DNA of 47,705 nucleotides from contig CAMDCL010000005.1 in assembly GCA_945890205.1 (NCBI GenBank), forward strand, positions 1-47,705, in the 5' to 3' direction. Below, one piece after another: positions 1-8,869 of the stretch. Positions within the stretch are counted from its first letter, which is position 1. Each line of letters starts with the position of its first letter. The translations under genes were made by a program, and so were the position numbers. Source of the DNA: Bifidobacterium breve. Lineage in GTDB: Bacteria; Actinomycetota; Actinomycetes; Nanopelagicales; Nanopelagicaceae. The notes below the pieces were generated by a model. The model did no database searches. It worked only from the letters and a program-made list of their open reading frames with translations, and was not told the DNA's origin.

Positions 1-1142
1 ACATCAGAAGGAATCGCCTTCACGATGATGAAAGCAATGCTAATCAAGACAAAAACCATGATGTAGGCCCGCGAGATTCCAAAGCTATCTCCTAATAGAC
101 CGAGTAAAAATGGGGCTCCAGCGATAGCAACACCAGCTGCAAATGAGGCTCTTCCAATCGCTAAATCTGGGCGGCCATCACTTAATCCAATTAAACGGAT
201 GGAAGAGAGCGCAAACTGCATTGAGATACCAAGTCCAACGACCAATAGGCATAGCAGTGAGAGAATCATGTTGTGTGACAACCAGAAACCTAAGAAGCCA
301 AAGAACTGCAAGGCAATGATGGCTTGCAGTTGCGTATCAAGGGCAAAACGCTTCAAGACCAAACCACCATACCAACGACCAATTCCCATACCGGTTCCAA
401 GGGCCACGATTGCAACGGTTGAGATCGCAGCGGTTGATCCAACACGATCCTTCAGCAGCGCTGCAGCCCAGAATGATGTTGCAAACTCACTTGAGATACA
501 TGCGACAAAACCAAACCATGCGATCCAAAATTTGCGGGATAACTTGCCACCTTGTGGTCCATCCTCATCAGGAACATGTTCCTCTGCATCCTTTTCACGA
601 CCCAGGAAAAAGAGTGCCAGCGCAACAGGTATAGCAATCAGTAGCCCTAAACGCCAAAAATTTGGAAATGCGATCGCAATTGTTCCGATCAGTGCGGTTC
701 CGATGACAAAACCAATTGATGCGACTCCATTTGCCTGCGGAATTGCAACCTCTGCCGCCTTGCCATAGTGCGAGGACATCTTTGTAAGCATTGTGTTGAT
801 AACAACTGATGTTCCAAAACCGGTAATAAATGTGGCAGGAATTGTTATGAACACCGGAGGTGAGATTACAAACAGGATAAGACCTGTAATGAAAATACCT
901 AAACCGATCCAGCCAGCACGATTGCGGCCATACTTATGGGCGATTCGGGGATTGGCCCAGCCAGCAAATATTGATGCCACACCCATCGCAGTTCCGTGCA
1001 ATCCAGCAATTGTTAGTGATGTGCCCTGATCTGCACGAAGCAGTGATTGTGCAGGCCCGAAGCCACCAAGATAGAAGTTAACGATCGCGGTTTGGACCGC
1101 TACTACCCAGAAGAAACGATCCCGATGAAAGCCCTTAGTCAT
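1..1142 (-). CDS. MFS transporter, C-terminal part cut off by window start
   Basis: Reading the reverse complement from ATG at 1142-1140, the frame stays open for 380 codons to the window edge. The product is a polytopic membrane protein. A loop with W-A-N-P-R-I-A-H-K-Y-G-R-N-R (about residues 62-75) resembles the MFS motif between TM2 and TM3. A charged cytoplasmic stretch (GREKDAEEHVPDEDG) sits mid-protein, as expected between the two six-helix halves. No residue reveals the substrate. The gene starts 15 bases after the serC stop on the same strand, so it is probably the last gene of a pdxH-serC-MFS transcript. No clear Shine-Dalgarno sequence precedes this ATG. Family assignment is firm; the substrate is unknown. 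Confidence 0.85.
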   Translation of the reverse strand, partial: MTKGFHRDRFFWVVAVQTAIVNFYLGGFGPAQSLLRADQGTSLTIAGLHGTAMGVASIFAGWANPRIAHKYGRNRAGWIGLGIFITGLILFVISPPVFITIPATFITGFGTSVVINTMLTKMSSHYGKAAEVAIPQANGVASIGFVIGTALIGTIAIAFPNFWRLGLLIAIPVALALFFLGREKDAEEHVPDEDGPQGGKLSRKFWIAWFGFVACISSEFATSFWAAALLKDRVGSTAAISTVAIVALGTGMGIGRWYGGLVLKRFALDTQLQAIIALQFFGFLGFWLSHNMILSLLCLLVVGLGISMQFALSSIRLIGLSDGRPDLAIGRASFAAGVAIAGAPFLLGLLGDSFGISRAYIMVFVLISIAFIIVKAIPSD

Positions 1143-1157
1143 TAGAGAAAAGGCTCA

Positions 1158-2273
<1,116 letters not shown>

Positions 2274-2276
2274 CTA

Positions 2277-2282
2277 AGACTA
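2277..2282 (-). promoter_or_regulatory. Candidate leaderless -10 element of serC
   Basis: On the minus strand TAGTCT is followed by exactly six bases (TAGCCC) and then the serC ATG. The first three bases are the pdxH stop codon. This TANNNT-N6-ATG layout is the usual actinobacterial leaderless promoter arrangement. No -35 box is evident. Confidence 0.5.
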
Positions 2283-2945
2283 AGGGTAGTAGCGAGAGAG
2301 TTCCCAATTATCGGCAGTGGTGCTTCTCTCATAGCGCAATCGATCATGCAATCGAGAGTATCGACCCTGCCAAAACTCAATATTCAGAGGTGTAACACGG
2401 TAGCCACCCCAATGTGGGGGTCGAGGAACGGTCGATCCTTCAGGCCATTTTTGAGCAGCACCCTCAAATCGTTGTTCTAACTCTTCACGTGATACCAAAT
2501 GTGATGATTGCGCACTTGCCCACGCCCCAATTTGAGAGCCCCATGGTCTGGTAGCAAAGTAATCATCTGACTCTTGTGCAGAAACTTTTTCGGCAACTCC
2601 ACTAATCGAAACCTGTCGCTCCATTGCATACCAAGGAAAGAGCAAGGAAACATTGGGATTCAATTCAATTCCATGTGCCTTACGTGATTGATAATTTGTA
2701 AAAAATGTAAAGCCACCATCTGAAATATCTTTTAACAAAACTGTTCGCGTATTAATCTGCGAATCTGCAGTAACAGTTGAAAGCACCATCGCATTTGCTT
2801 CGACGATGACGGGATTTTCATGTGCATCCTTTAACCATGATGCAAAGGCTACAAAGGGATCCTCGTGCAGAGTCTCTAAACCTGCATCGCTATAGGAACG
2901 TCGCATTGCGCGGATCTCATCGCGGGTAACGATCTCTTCAGCCAT
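2280..2945 (-). CDS. pdxH: Pyridoxine/pyridoxamine 5'-phosphate oxidase
   Basis: This FMN-dependent flavoprotein oxidises pyridoxine or pyridoxamine 5'-phosphate to PLP. Family signatures are RTVLLKDI (FMN contact), YQSRKAHGIELNPNVSL, W-x-S-x-Q-S-S in the middle, and the C-terminal RLHDRLRYER followed by W and the terminal RYYP. The frame can also begin at GTG 2963, giving six extra residues; I chose ATG 2945 because the extra residues lie in a C/G-rich inverted repeat. From 2945 the protein is 221 residues, normal for the family. The AGGGG before this ATG is too close (one base) to act as a normal Shine-Dalgarno. It is divergent from the maltodextrin locus and is followed by serC. Confidence 0.94.
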   Translation of the reverse strand: MAEEIVTRDEIRAMRRSYSDAGLETLHEDPFVAFASWLKDAHENPVIVEANAMVLSTVTADSQINTRTVLLKDISDGGFTFFTNYQSRKAHGIELNPNVSLLFPWYAMERQVSISGVAEKVSAQESDDYFATRPWGSQIGAWASAQSSHLVSREELEQRFEGAAQKWPEGSTVPRPPHWGGYRVTPLNIEFWQGRYSRLHDRLRYERSTTADNWELSRYYP

Positions 2946-2946
2946 A

Positions 2947-2977
2947 CCCCTATCGAACCCCACTTTGGGGTGCGGGG
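2947..2977 (-). promoter_or_regulatory. Nested C/G inverted repeat at the pdxH 5' end
   Basis: On the minus strand the order is CCCC, GCA, CCCC, AAAGT, GGGG, TTCGATA, GGGG, then TATG of pdxH. The inner pair (2967-2970 with 2958-2961, extended by A/T on both sides) and the outer pair (2974-2977 with 2947-2950) can fold into one hairpin ending next to the start codon. The function is unknown; an operator or a leader structure is possible. Confidence 0.3.
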
Positions 2978-3100
2978 CGAGTTTTCAGGCCGGACTGCAA
3001 GGCTCTATGCAACCGCCAGCCTTTATAACAATCGGGTAAATGACCGGCCAAATGGGCGGAAAAGTAGGTGTTTGGTTTGCGTACTCTCCCTAAAAAGAGT

Positions 3101-3143
3101 GGAATTGCCTTAACAGCGCATGCCCCTCGTATGCGCAAATTCC
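3101..3143 (+). promoter_or_regulatory. Nested inverted repeat upstream of the binding-protein gene
   Basis: GCGCAT (3116-3121) and ATGCGC (3131-3136) form a perfect inverted repeat. It is flanked by GGAATT (3101-3106) and AATTCC (3138-3143), a second perfect pair around it. The structure ends 18 bases before the ATG and 6 bases before the Shine-Dalgarno GGAGGA (3150-3155). It is a good candidate for a sugar-responsive operator or mRNA hairpin. The remainder of 2978-3160 shows no gene; a weak TACTCT hexamer lies near 3081-3087. Confidence 0.4.
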
Positions 3144-3160
3144 ATCCATGGAGGATATAA

Positions 3161-4420
3161 ATGAATAGAAAGCGTTTTGGATTTTCTGCCCTTGTGGCAG
3201 CTTTCGCGCTTGCAGTTTCAACACTTGTAGCACCAAGTGCTAGCGCAGCTACAGAGATCGTTGTCTGGGCAGATGAAAATCGCGGACCAGACCTTACAAA
3301 GGTAATCGCGGCAAAGGGTGACTGGGTTCCGGGATTTACCGTGAAGGTTGTAACTTTTTCAAGCTTTGATGCACTCAAGGAGGCTTTTGATAAGGCAACT
3401 GATGCATCAGGTCCAGATATTGTTGTAGGTGCAAATGACTGGGTGCCAACAGGTGCCAAGAGCGGAAAGCTCGCTCCACTGACACTTACAGCGGCTGTAA
3501 AGGCTCGTTTCAATCCAACACAGTTCCTTGACCTTACATACAAGGGCAAGCTGTATGGAGTACCAGTAGATATCAACAACGTTGCAATGATCTACAACAC
3601 AAAGCTTGTCTCATCAGCACCAAAGACATTTGGCGAGATGGTTGCAGAGTACAAGTCACTAAAGACATCTAAGGGCTTGAAGGCCGGTCTTTGTATTGCA
3701 GGTGGCGGAATGTCATGGGGAGCACACTCAGTCTTCTCAGCACTTGGTGCAGATGCATACCAATTTAACTCACGTGGTCAAATTGTTTATAACCGTGCAT
3801 TTAATGCCTCAACATTTGGTAAGAATGTTCGCACATTGCTAATGGATGGTAACAAGAGCAATGGCTTCTTCCCAGCAACAGATACAGGTTGCAAGGACAA
3901 CTTCTTAGCAGGAACTGTTCCATACGCAGTTATTGGTAACTGGGAATGGTCAGATTATGCAGATAAGGGTTTTGCTATGAACCTAATGCCTGTACCAGGT
4001 GTTAAGGCGGGTACATATGGAAAGATGTTTGGTTCTGTGAGTGGTGCGCTTTTGACTACATTTGCTGCAAAGCATGGTGTTGAGTCAGCTGCCAAGTCAT
4101 TACTGACCAACTTCTTTGCTTCAAGTGATGGTCAGGTTCGCTATCAGACTCTTGCTAAGCGCCCACCAGCTGAAAAGGGTGCTCAGGCAAATACAACTAT
4201 TACTGCAGCACAGCGTGGATTCGGTACTTCTGCATCCCTAGCTGGAATTCCTCAGATCGGCGCATTCCTAAACAGCAACAAGGGTGGCGCTAACTACTGG
4301 GATTCAGCTCCTGCATACTGGACCGCCGTTCTAATTGACGGAAAAGATGCAACAAAGGAAGCTGCAAAGCTCTCTCAGATCTGGCGCACAAATACAATTG
4401 GCGGTAAGGGTGATCTGTAA
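3161..4420 (+). CDS. malE: Maltodextrin-type ABC transporter substrate-binding protein
   Basis: This is an extracellular solute-binding protein of family 1 (MalE type, 419 residues). It begins with a Sec signal peptide: basic MNRKR, a hydrophobic core to about residue 24, and an A-S-A cleavage region near residue 29. There is no lipobox cysteine, although binding proteins of Gram-positive bacteria are usually lipoproteins. The mature part shows typical elements: VVWADENRGPDL at the start, a YGVPVDINNVAMIYNTKL strand-hinge segment, and NWEWSDYADKG late in the protein. Two mature cysteines (in GLCIAGGG and DTGCKDN) could pair. The Shine-Dalgarno GGAGGA is six bases from the ATG. The sugar specificity (maltose/maltodextrin) is inferred from the two amylase-family enzymes downstream and the MalF-like permease. 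Confidence 0.88.
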   Translation: MNRKRFGFSALVAAFALAVSTLVAPSASAATEIVVWADENRGPDLTKVIAAKGDWVPGFTVKVVTFSSFDALKEAFDKATDASGPDIVVGANDWVPTGAKSGKLAPLTLTAAVKARFNPTQFLDLTYKGKLYGVPVDINNVAMIYNTKLVSSAPKTFGEMVAEYKSLKTSKGLKAGLCIAGGGMSWGAHSVFSALGADAYQFNSRGQIVYNRAFNASTFGKNVRTLLMDGNKSNGFFPATDTGCKDNFLAGTVPYAVIGNWEWSDYADKGFAMNLMPVPGVKAGTYGKMFGSVSGALLTTFAAKHGVESAAKSLLTNFFASSDGQVRYQTLAKRPPAEKGAQANTTITAAQRGFGTSASLAGIPQIGAFLNSNKGGANYWDSAPAYWTAVLIDGKDATKEAAKLSQIWRTNTIGGKGDL

Positions 4421-4448
4421 TTAATTTGGATGGTTCAAATTAATGACC

Positions 4449-4490
4449 AAATGAGTGATGCGGGCAGGTTTCTGCCCGCATCACTCATTT
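4449..4490 (+). terminator. Strong hairpin between malE and malF
   Basis: The arms 4449-4467 and 4472-4490 are perfect inverted complements (19 bp, GC-rich in the apical part) around a GTTT loop. A short T-rich stretch follows (TTTTATATACTTT). As an intrinsic terminator or mRNA 3'-end stabiliser it would leave much more malE than malF-malG mRNA, the usual stoichiometry for such operons. Confidence 0.85.
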
Positions 4491-4524
4491 TATATACTTT
4501 AAACTTTTACGATAGGACTACTTC

Positions 4525-6063
4525 ATGACTTACTTAATAAGAGGCAAGGTTGCCCTCTTAATCAAAGTTGTCGTTGTGGCCCTGTTGGCTTCGGTCTTAT
4601 TACTATTAGCACAGAGCGCCTTTGCTCAACGCGAGTATGTCATCGCAGCCTTCTTAGCTATCTCAGTTGTCTTATTAGCCCTTACTTACTTAAGCAAAAT
4701 CTCTATCCCTCTTAAATTTTTTATTCCTGGCATCCTCTTGCTTACAGCATTTGTTATCGGGCCAATTTTGTACACCGTTGCAATGTCTGGCTTCAATTAC
4801 AAAACCGGAAACATCATTTCAAAAGAGGAAGCAATTGTTCAGATTAAGGTGCGCGGAATTGAAGCAGCACCATCTGGGCTCTCATTTGATATTAAATTAG
4901 GTACAGTTGACGGAAAGCCAGCTATCTTGGTATCCGATATCAATACACCTGAATACTTTCTCTCTACCCTTGAAGACCGTACTCCACTTGTGGCCTCTTC
5001 TTTGACTCTGAACGAGTATGGCGTAGCGGTAGAGGCTCCAAATTTCACACCACTCAATGAATCTGAGTTTGCATCCGCAGACAAGGTATATACAGGTGCT
5101 CGCTTTGTATTTGATGACCGGTTCTTTATCGCCCTAGAGGGCTTTGAAGCTGGTGTGGTCTCGCAACAGGTTCTCAAGTTTTTCCCTGAATCCGACCAGT
5201 TTAGAAATCTATTGACCGGGGCTATTTATACCGACAATGGGCGTGGAAATTACTCGCTCGCAGATGACAAGGGTGCAATTCTTGAGCCAGGCTGGCGGGC
5301 ACCGATTTGGTTTGAGAACTATTCAAATATTGTTACAGATCCTAGAGTTCGAGAACCACTTATTCGTGTATTTATCTGGACGGTAGTTTTTGCGCTATTA
5401 ACGGTATTAACTACCTTTGCTTTAGGTCTTTTGCTTGCCCTTGCACTTAACAAACCTATTCGTGGTCGACGTATCTATCGGTCAATTTTGGTATTGCCAT
5501 ATGCGATGCCAAGTGTCATGAGTATCTTGATTTGGGGCGGAATGTTCAATACCGAGTTTGGTGCGATCAACGCCTTACTTGGCACCGATATCGCCTGGTT
5601 CTCCGATCCAAACTTTGCACGCCTTGCAGTTATCTTGGTCAACTTGTGGCTGGGCTTTCCTTACTTCTACTTAATATCGAGTGGATCTTTACAAGCAATA
5701 CCTAGCGAGTTGATGGAAGCAGCTGCAATTGATGGAGCGAACCCACGACAGATCTTCCGAAAGATTACATTGCCATTGCTACTTCAGATTCTCTCACCAC
5801 TACTTATTGCATCCTTTGCATTTAACTTCAATAACTTTAACTTGATCTTCTTGCTTACCGGTGGTGGTCCTCGAAATGAGCTTGATGGCGAGATTGCTGG
5901 TGCCACAGATATTTTGATTAGCTACACCTACAAGATCGCTTTTGGTGCTGGTACCCAAGATCTAGGTTTAGCTAGCGCTATCTCGTTGATCATCTTTATT
6001 CTCGTTGCTTCAATTTCACTGTACAGCTTGAAAAAGTCAAAAGTATTGGAGAGCTTTGCATGA
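4525..6063 (+). CDS. malF: Maltodextrin ABC transporter permease, MalF-like
   Basis: Inner permease subunit of a binding-protein-dependent sugar importer, 512 residues. Three hydrophobic helices near the N-terminus (about 10-30, 36-56, 63-87) are followed by a large extracytoplasmic segment (about 90-275) and then the permease core from about residue 285. This is the MalF architecture with its big P2-type loop. The ATPase-contact EAA loop is seen in ELMEAAAIDGANPRQIF. The Shine-Dalgarno is weak (AGGA about nine bases before the ATG). The gene lies after a terminator-like hairpin and its last four bases overlap malG (ATGA), so malF and malG are translationally coupled. Confidence 0.9.
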   Translation: MTYLIRGKVALLIKVVVVALLASVLLLLAQSAFAQREYVIAAFLAISVVLLALTYLSKISIPLKFFIPGILLLTAFVIGPILYTVAMSGFNYKTGNIISKEEAIVQIKVRGIEAAPSGLSFDIKLGTVDGKPAILVSDINTPEYFLSTLEDRTPLVASSLTLNEYGVAVEAPNFTPLNESEFASADKVYTGARFVFDDRFFIALEGFEAGVVSQQVLKFFPESDQFRNLLTGAIYTDNGRGNYSLADDKGAILEPGWRAPIWFENYSNIVTDPRVREPLIRVFIWTVVFALLTVLTTFALGLLLALALNKPIRGRRIYRSILVLPYAMPSVMSILIWGGMFNTEFGAINALLGTDIAWFSDPNFARLAVILVNLWLGFPYFYLISSGSLQAIPSELMEAAAIDGANPRQIFRKITLPLLLQILSPLLIASFAFNFNNFNLIFLLTGGGPRNELDGEIAGATDILISYTYKIAFGAGTQDLGLASAISLIIFILVASISLYSLKKSKVLESFA

Positions 6064-6911
6064 ACAAGTGGCTGAAGCAGGATTTGTGGCGACACCTTGT
6101 AGGCGTAGCAATCTGCCTCTTTGCCTTGTTCCCATTGTATTTAGTGATTATTTCATCATTTAGCTCATCTGGAAGTTTGCAACTTAGCTCATTTATTCCC
6201 AAGGAAATTTCATTTGCAAACTACAACAAACTATTTAATGATCCAACAATTCCCTACCTTATTTGGGTCAAGAACTCACTTCTTATCGCAGGCTCGGTTG
6301 CCGTCATGTCTGTAGTGATTGGATCTGCATCGGCCTTTGCTTTTAGCCGGCTTAGATTTAAAGGTCGTAAATTGGGTATCCAACTCTTACTGCTTGTCCA
6401 AATGTTCCCAGCGATTCTGGCAATCTCTGCCGTCTACGTCATCATGGAGCGGGTCTACAAATTTGCCCCCGAAATTGGTTTGGGTACACAACCCGGACTC
6501 TTGTTGGTTTACCTTGGTGGTGCGATGGGTGTGAATATCTGGCTTCTGAAAGGGTTTGTGGATTCAATCCCATCAGAGTTAGATGAGGCGGCAAAGATTG
6601 ATGGAGCTTCAGAGGTACAAACATTCTGGCTGATCTTTGTTCCACTTGCTGCACCAGTATTGGCAGTTGTTGCGCTACTGAGCTTTATAGGAACATTTAA
6701 TGAGTTCATTCTTGCTCGTCTATTTTTGGTTGATATGGAAAGTAGAACAGTTGCGGTCGGTTTACAACAGTTTATTGGTGGGCAGTACTCTCAAAACTGG
6801 GGACCATTTGCCGCAGGATCAATTCTTGCTTCAATTCCAATCGTTATTATCTTCCTGTCCTTACAAAAGTACATTGTCAGCGGATTAACGGCAGGTTCGG
6901 TCAAGGGCTAA
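6060..6911 (+). CDS. malG: Maltodextrin ABC transporter permease, MalG-like
   Basis: Second permease subunit, 283 residues, with six predicted helices and the EAA loop SELDEAAKIDGASEVQTFW that docks the cytoplasmic ATPase. It overlaps malF by four bases (ATGA), and its stop overlaps the start of the amylase gene (TAATG), so the three genes are tightly coupled. With MalE and MalF it would import maltose or maltodextrins. The cognate ATPase (MalK/MsmK type) is not in the window and must be encoded elsewhere, possibly shared with other sugar importers. Confidence 0.92.
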   Translation: MNKWLKQDLWRHLVGVAICLFALFPLYLVIISSFSSSGSLQLSSFIPKEISFANYNKLFNDPTIPYLIWVKNSLLIAGSVAVMSVVIGSASAFAFSRLRFKGRKLGIQLLLLVQMFPAILAISAVYVIMERVYKFAPEIGLGTQPGLLLVYLGGAMGVNIWLLKGFVDSIPSELDEAAKIDGASEVQTFWLIFVPLAAPVLAVVALLSFIGTFNEFILARLFLVDMESRTVAVGLQQFIGGQYSQNWGPFAAGSILASIPIVIIFLSLQKYIVSGLTAGSVKG

Positions 6912-8869
6912 TGCTCAACAAAAAACTCCGCCTATTTATTGCGGTAATTGCGAGCATTATTGTGACTACCTCATCGGTAGCAGCAACTCCTGTTGCACCA
7001 ACTGATCAGGTAGGGCTAGCAAAGGATTTAATTTACTTTGTCTTTCCAGATCGATATCTCAATGGCGATACAAGTAATGACAAATTTGCGGGCTATAACC
7101 CAACACACACAGCCTTTTTTCATGGCGGTGATCTCAAGGGATTAACAGGTACCTGTTCTGCTGGCGACAATGGCTTAGCTCGAATTAAGAAGCTGGGATT
7201 TACAGCGGTATGGGTTACACCCTTAGTTGTTCAACAAAAGCCAACCCCCAATGGCGCGGGATATCACGGCTACTGGGGGGTTGATTTTCTCAATGTAGAT
7301 CCCCATTTAGGTACCAAGGATGATTTGATCGCATTTTCAGAGTGTGCAAAGAGGTTAGGCCTCAAACTGATCTTAGATGTAGTAACAAACCACACAGGCG
7401 ATGTTATTCAGTACAAGGAGAAAGATGCATTTATCCCGGCAGATCTGATAAACGCTAAGAATCCAGCCTGGCTCAATGATTTAAGCAATTATCACAACGT
7501 TGGAGACATCAGTAATTGCTGGGGCGATGGTTCATGTTCACAATTAGGTGACTTTTATGGATTAGATGATGTAGCAACTGAAAAACCGGTTGTGTACAAC
7601 GGATGGGCTGATGTTTTTGGTCAGTGGATTAAGGATTATGGATTCGCTGGCTTTCGAGTCGATACCGCCCGACATGTAGATGATAATTTCTTTAAGAATT
7701 GGTCTCCACAAATTAATGCAGCGGCACAATCAGTTGGAATCGATAACTTTACAATTTTTGGTGAGGTCTGGGATGTAAACCCTATTAACTTGATGAACTA
7801 CATGCGTCGCAACAAGATTCAAACTGTCCTAGATTTTCCCTTTCAACGCATAGCTACAGAATTTGCATCTGGGTATTCAGATGCAGCAACTCTACGGAAT
7901 CTCTTTATCTATGATGATCTATACACAACAGCTGATTCTCATGCGGGCAACCTAGTAACATTTTTAGGCAATCATGACATGGGCAGAGCGGCCAAAATCA
8001 TTGAATCTAGGAGGATTAATCCAGCCTCAGAGCTATTGCCCCGGACACTCTTGGGTCATTCATTGATGTATCTGACACGTGGAATCCCATCGGTTTACTA
8101 TGGGGATGAGGTTGGAATGATTGGTACCGGTTCAGGAAGTGACCAATTAGCCCGTCAAGATATGTTTTCAACACAGGTCGAAATTTGGAAAACTGAAAAA
8201 AGAGTTGGTTCAGCTCCAATAGGTTCTGGGAACTCATTTGATATTACTGATAAACATCCGATCGCCAATCACTTAAAGGCCTTGGCTAAGTTACGAGCAT
8301 CAAATCCAGGGTTAACTAACTCATCGATGCAGCTTCGTTACGCCAAAGATTATTTGTTTGCTGTCTCCAAAAAGGATGACTCTGAAGCTCGCGAGTATCT
8401 TATTGCATTTAATAATTCGACTAAAGCAATCAAAGCAACTATCCCAACTGCAACATCTAAGGGTGGTTGGAAGTTGCTCATGGGAAAGACCTCTATAAAG
8501 ACGGCAGCAGAAAAGGTCACCATTACAGTTCCTGCTCTATCAACAGTAGTAATCAAAGCAAATCAAAGGATTGATAAGACAGAGGTAAAGGTTGGGAAGA
8601 TCTCATCCAAGTTAGATTTCTTAACTGGTTATTACGAGACTAAAGCCTCAGTTACAACTAAGGATTTAGCAAAGGTTACTTTCTATATCCGTAAATCGGC
8701 TGATCAACCATGGAGCTCTCTTGGAACCGACACTAACTCTCCATATACAGTATTTGTAGATCCTTTAGATTACGAGGGTGCAAAGATTCAGATCAAGGCG
8801 GAGGTAATGAACTCGAAGGGAGCAAAGTATGAGCTACCAACCATCAGTGTTGTTATCTCCGCACCATGA
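6911..8869 (+). CDS. Secreted alpha-amylase, GH13 family
   Basis: Predicted exported alpha-glucan hydrolase of 652 residues. The signal peptide runs to about residue 25 (basic start, hydrophobic core, S-V-A-A). All four GH13 regions are present: DVVTNH (156-161), GFRVDTARH with nucleophile D251, EVWD with acid/base E285, and FLGNHD with D356. A C-terminal beta domain follows the barrel, and the last 90 residues look like an added Ig-like or carbohydrate-binding-type domain. No cysteine anchor or sorting signal is visible. It should cut starch or glycogen outside the cell to oligosaccharides for the adjacent importer. The start overlaps the malG stop. Confidence 0.9.
   Translation: MLNKKLRLFIAVIASIIVTTSSVAATPVAPTDQVGLAKDLIYFVFPDRYLNGDTSNDKFAGYNPTHTAFFHGGDLKGLTGTCSAGDNGLARIKKLGFTAVWVTPLVVQQKPTPNGAGYHGYWGVDFLNVDPHLGTKDDLIAFSECAKRLGLKLILDVVTNHTGDVIQYKEKDAFIPADLINAKNPAWLNDLSNYHNVGDISNCWGDGSCSQLGDFYGLDDVATEKPVVYNGWADVFGQWIKDYGFAGFRVDTARHVDDNFFKNWSPQINAAAQSVGIDNFTIFGEVWDVNPINLMNYMRRNKIQTVLDFPFQRIATEFASGYSDAATLRNLFIYDDLYTTADSHAGNLVTFLGNHDMGRAAKIIESRRINPASELLPRTLLGHSLMYLTRGIPSVYYGDEVGMIGTGSGSDQLARQDMFSTQVEIWKTEKRVGSAPIGSGNSFDITDKHPIANHLKALAKLRASNPGLTNSSMQLRYAKDYLFAVSKKDDSEAREYLIAFNNSTKAIKATIPTATSKGGWKLLMGKTSIKTAAEKVTITVPALSTVVIKANQRIDKTEVKVGKISSKLDFLTGYYETKASVTTKDLAKVTFYIRKSADQPWSSLGTDTNSPYTVFVDPLDYEGAKIQIKAEVMNSKGAKYELPTISVVISAP

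Noticed and set aside
199-1029. Plus-strand ORFs of 189 and 78 codons
   Set aside because: They are antisense to a continuous 380-codon MFS frame that is open to the window edge.
2950-3579. Minus-strand ORF of 209 codons
   Set aside because: It lies antisense to the signal peptide and N-terminal part of malE, has biased Ser/Ala composition and no recognisable domain; it is a shadow of the real gene.
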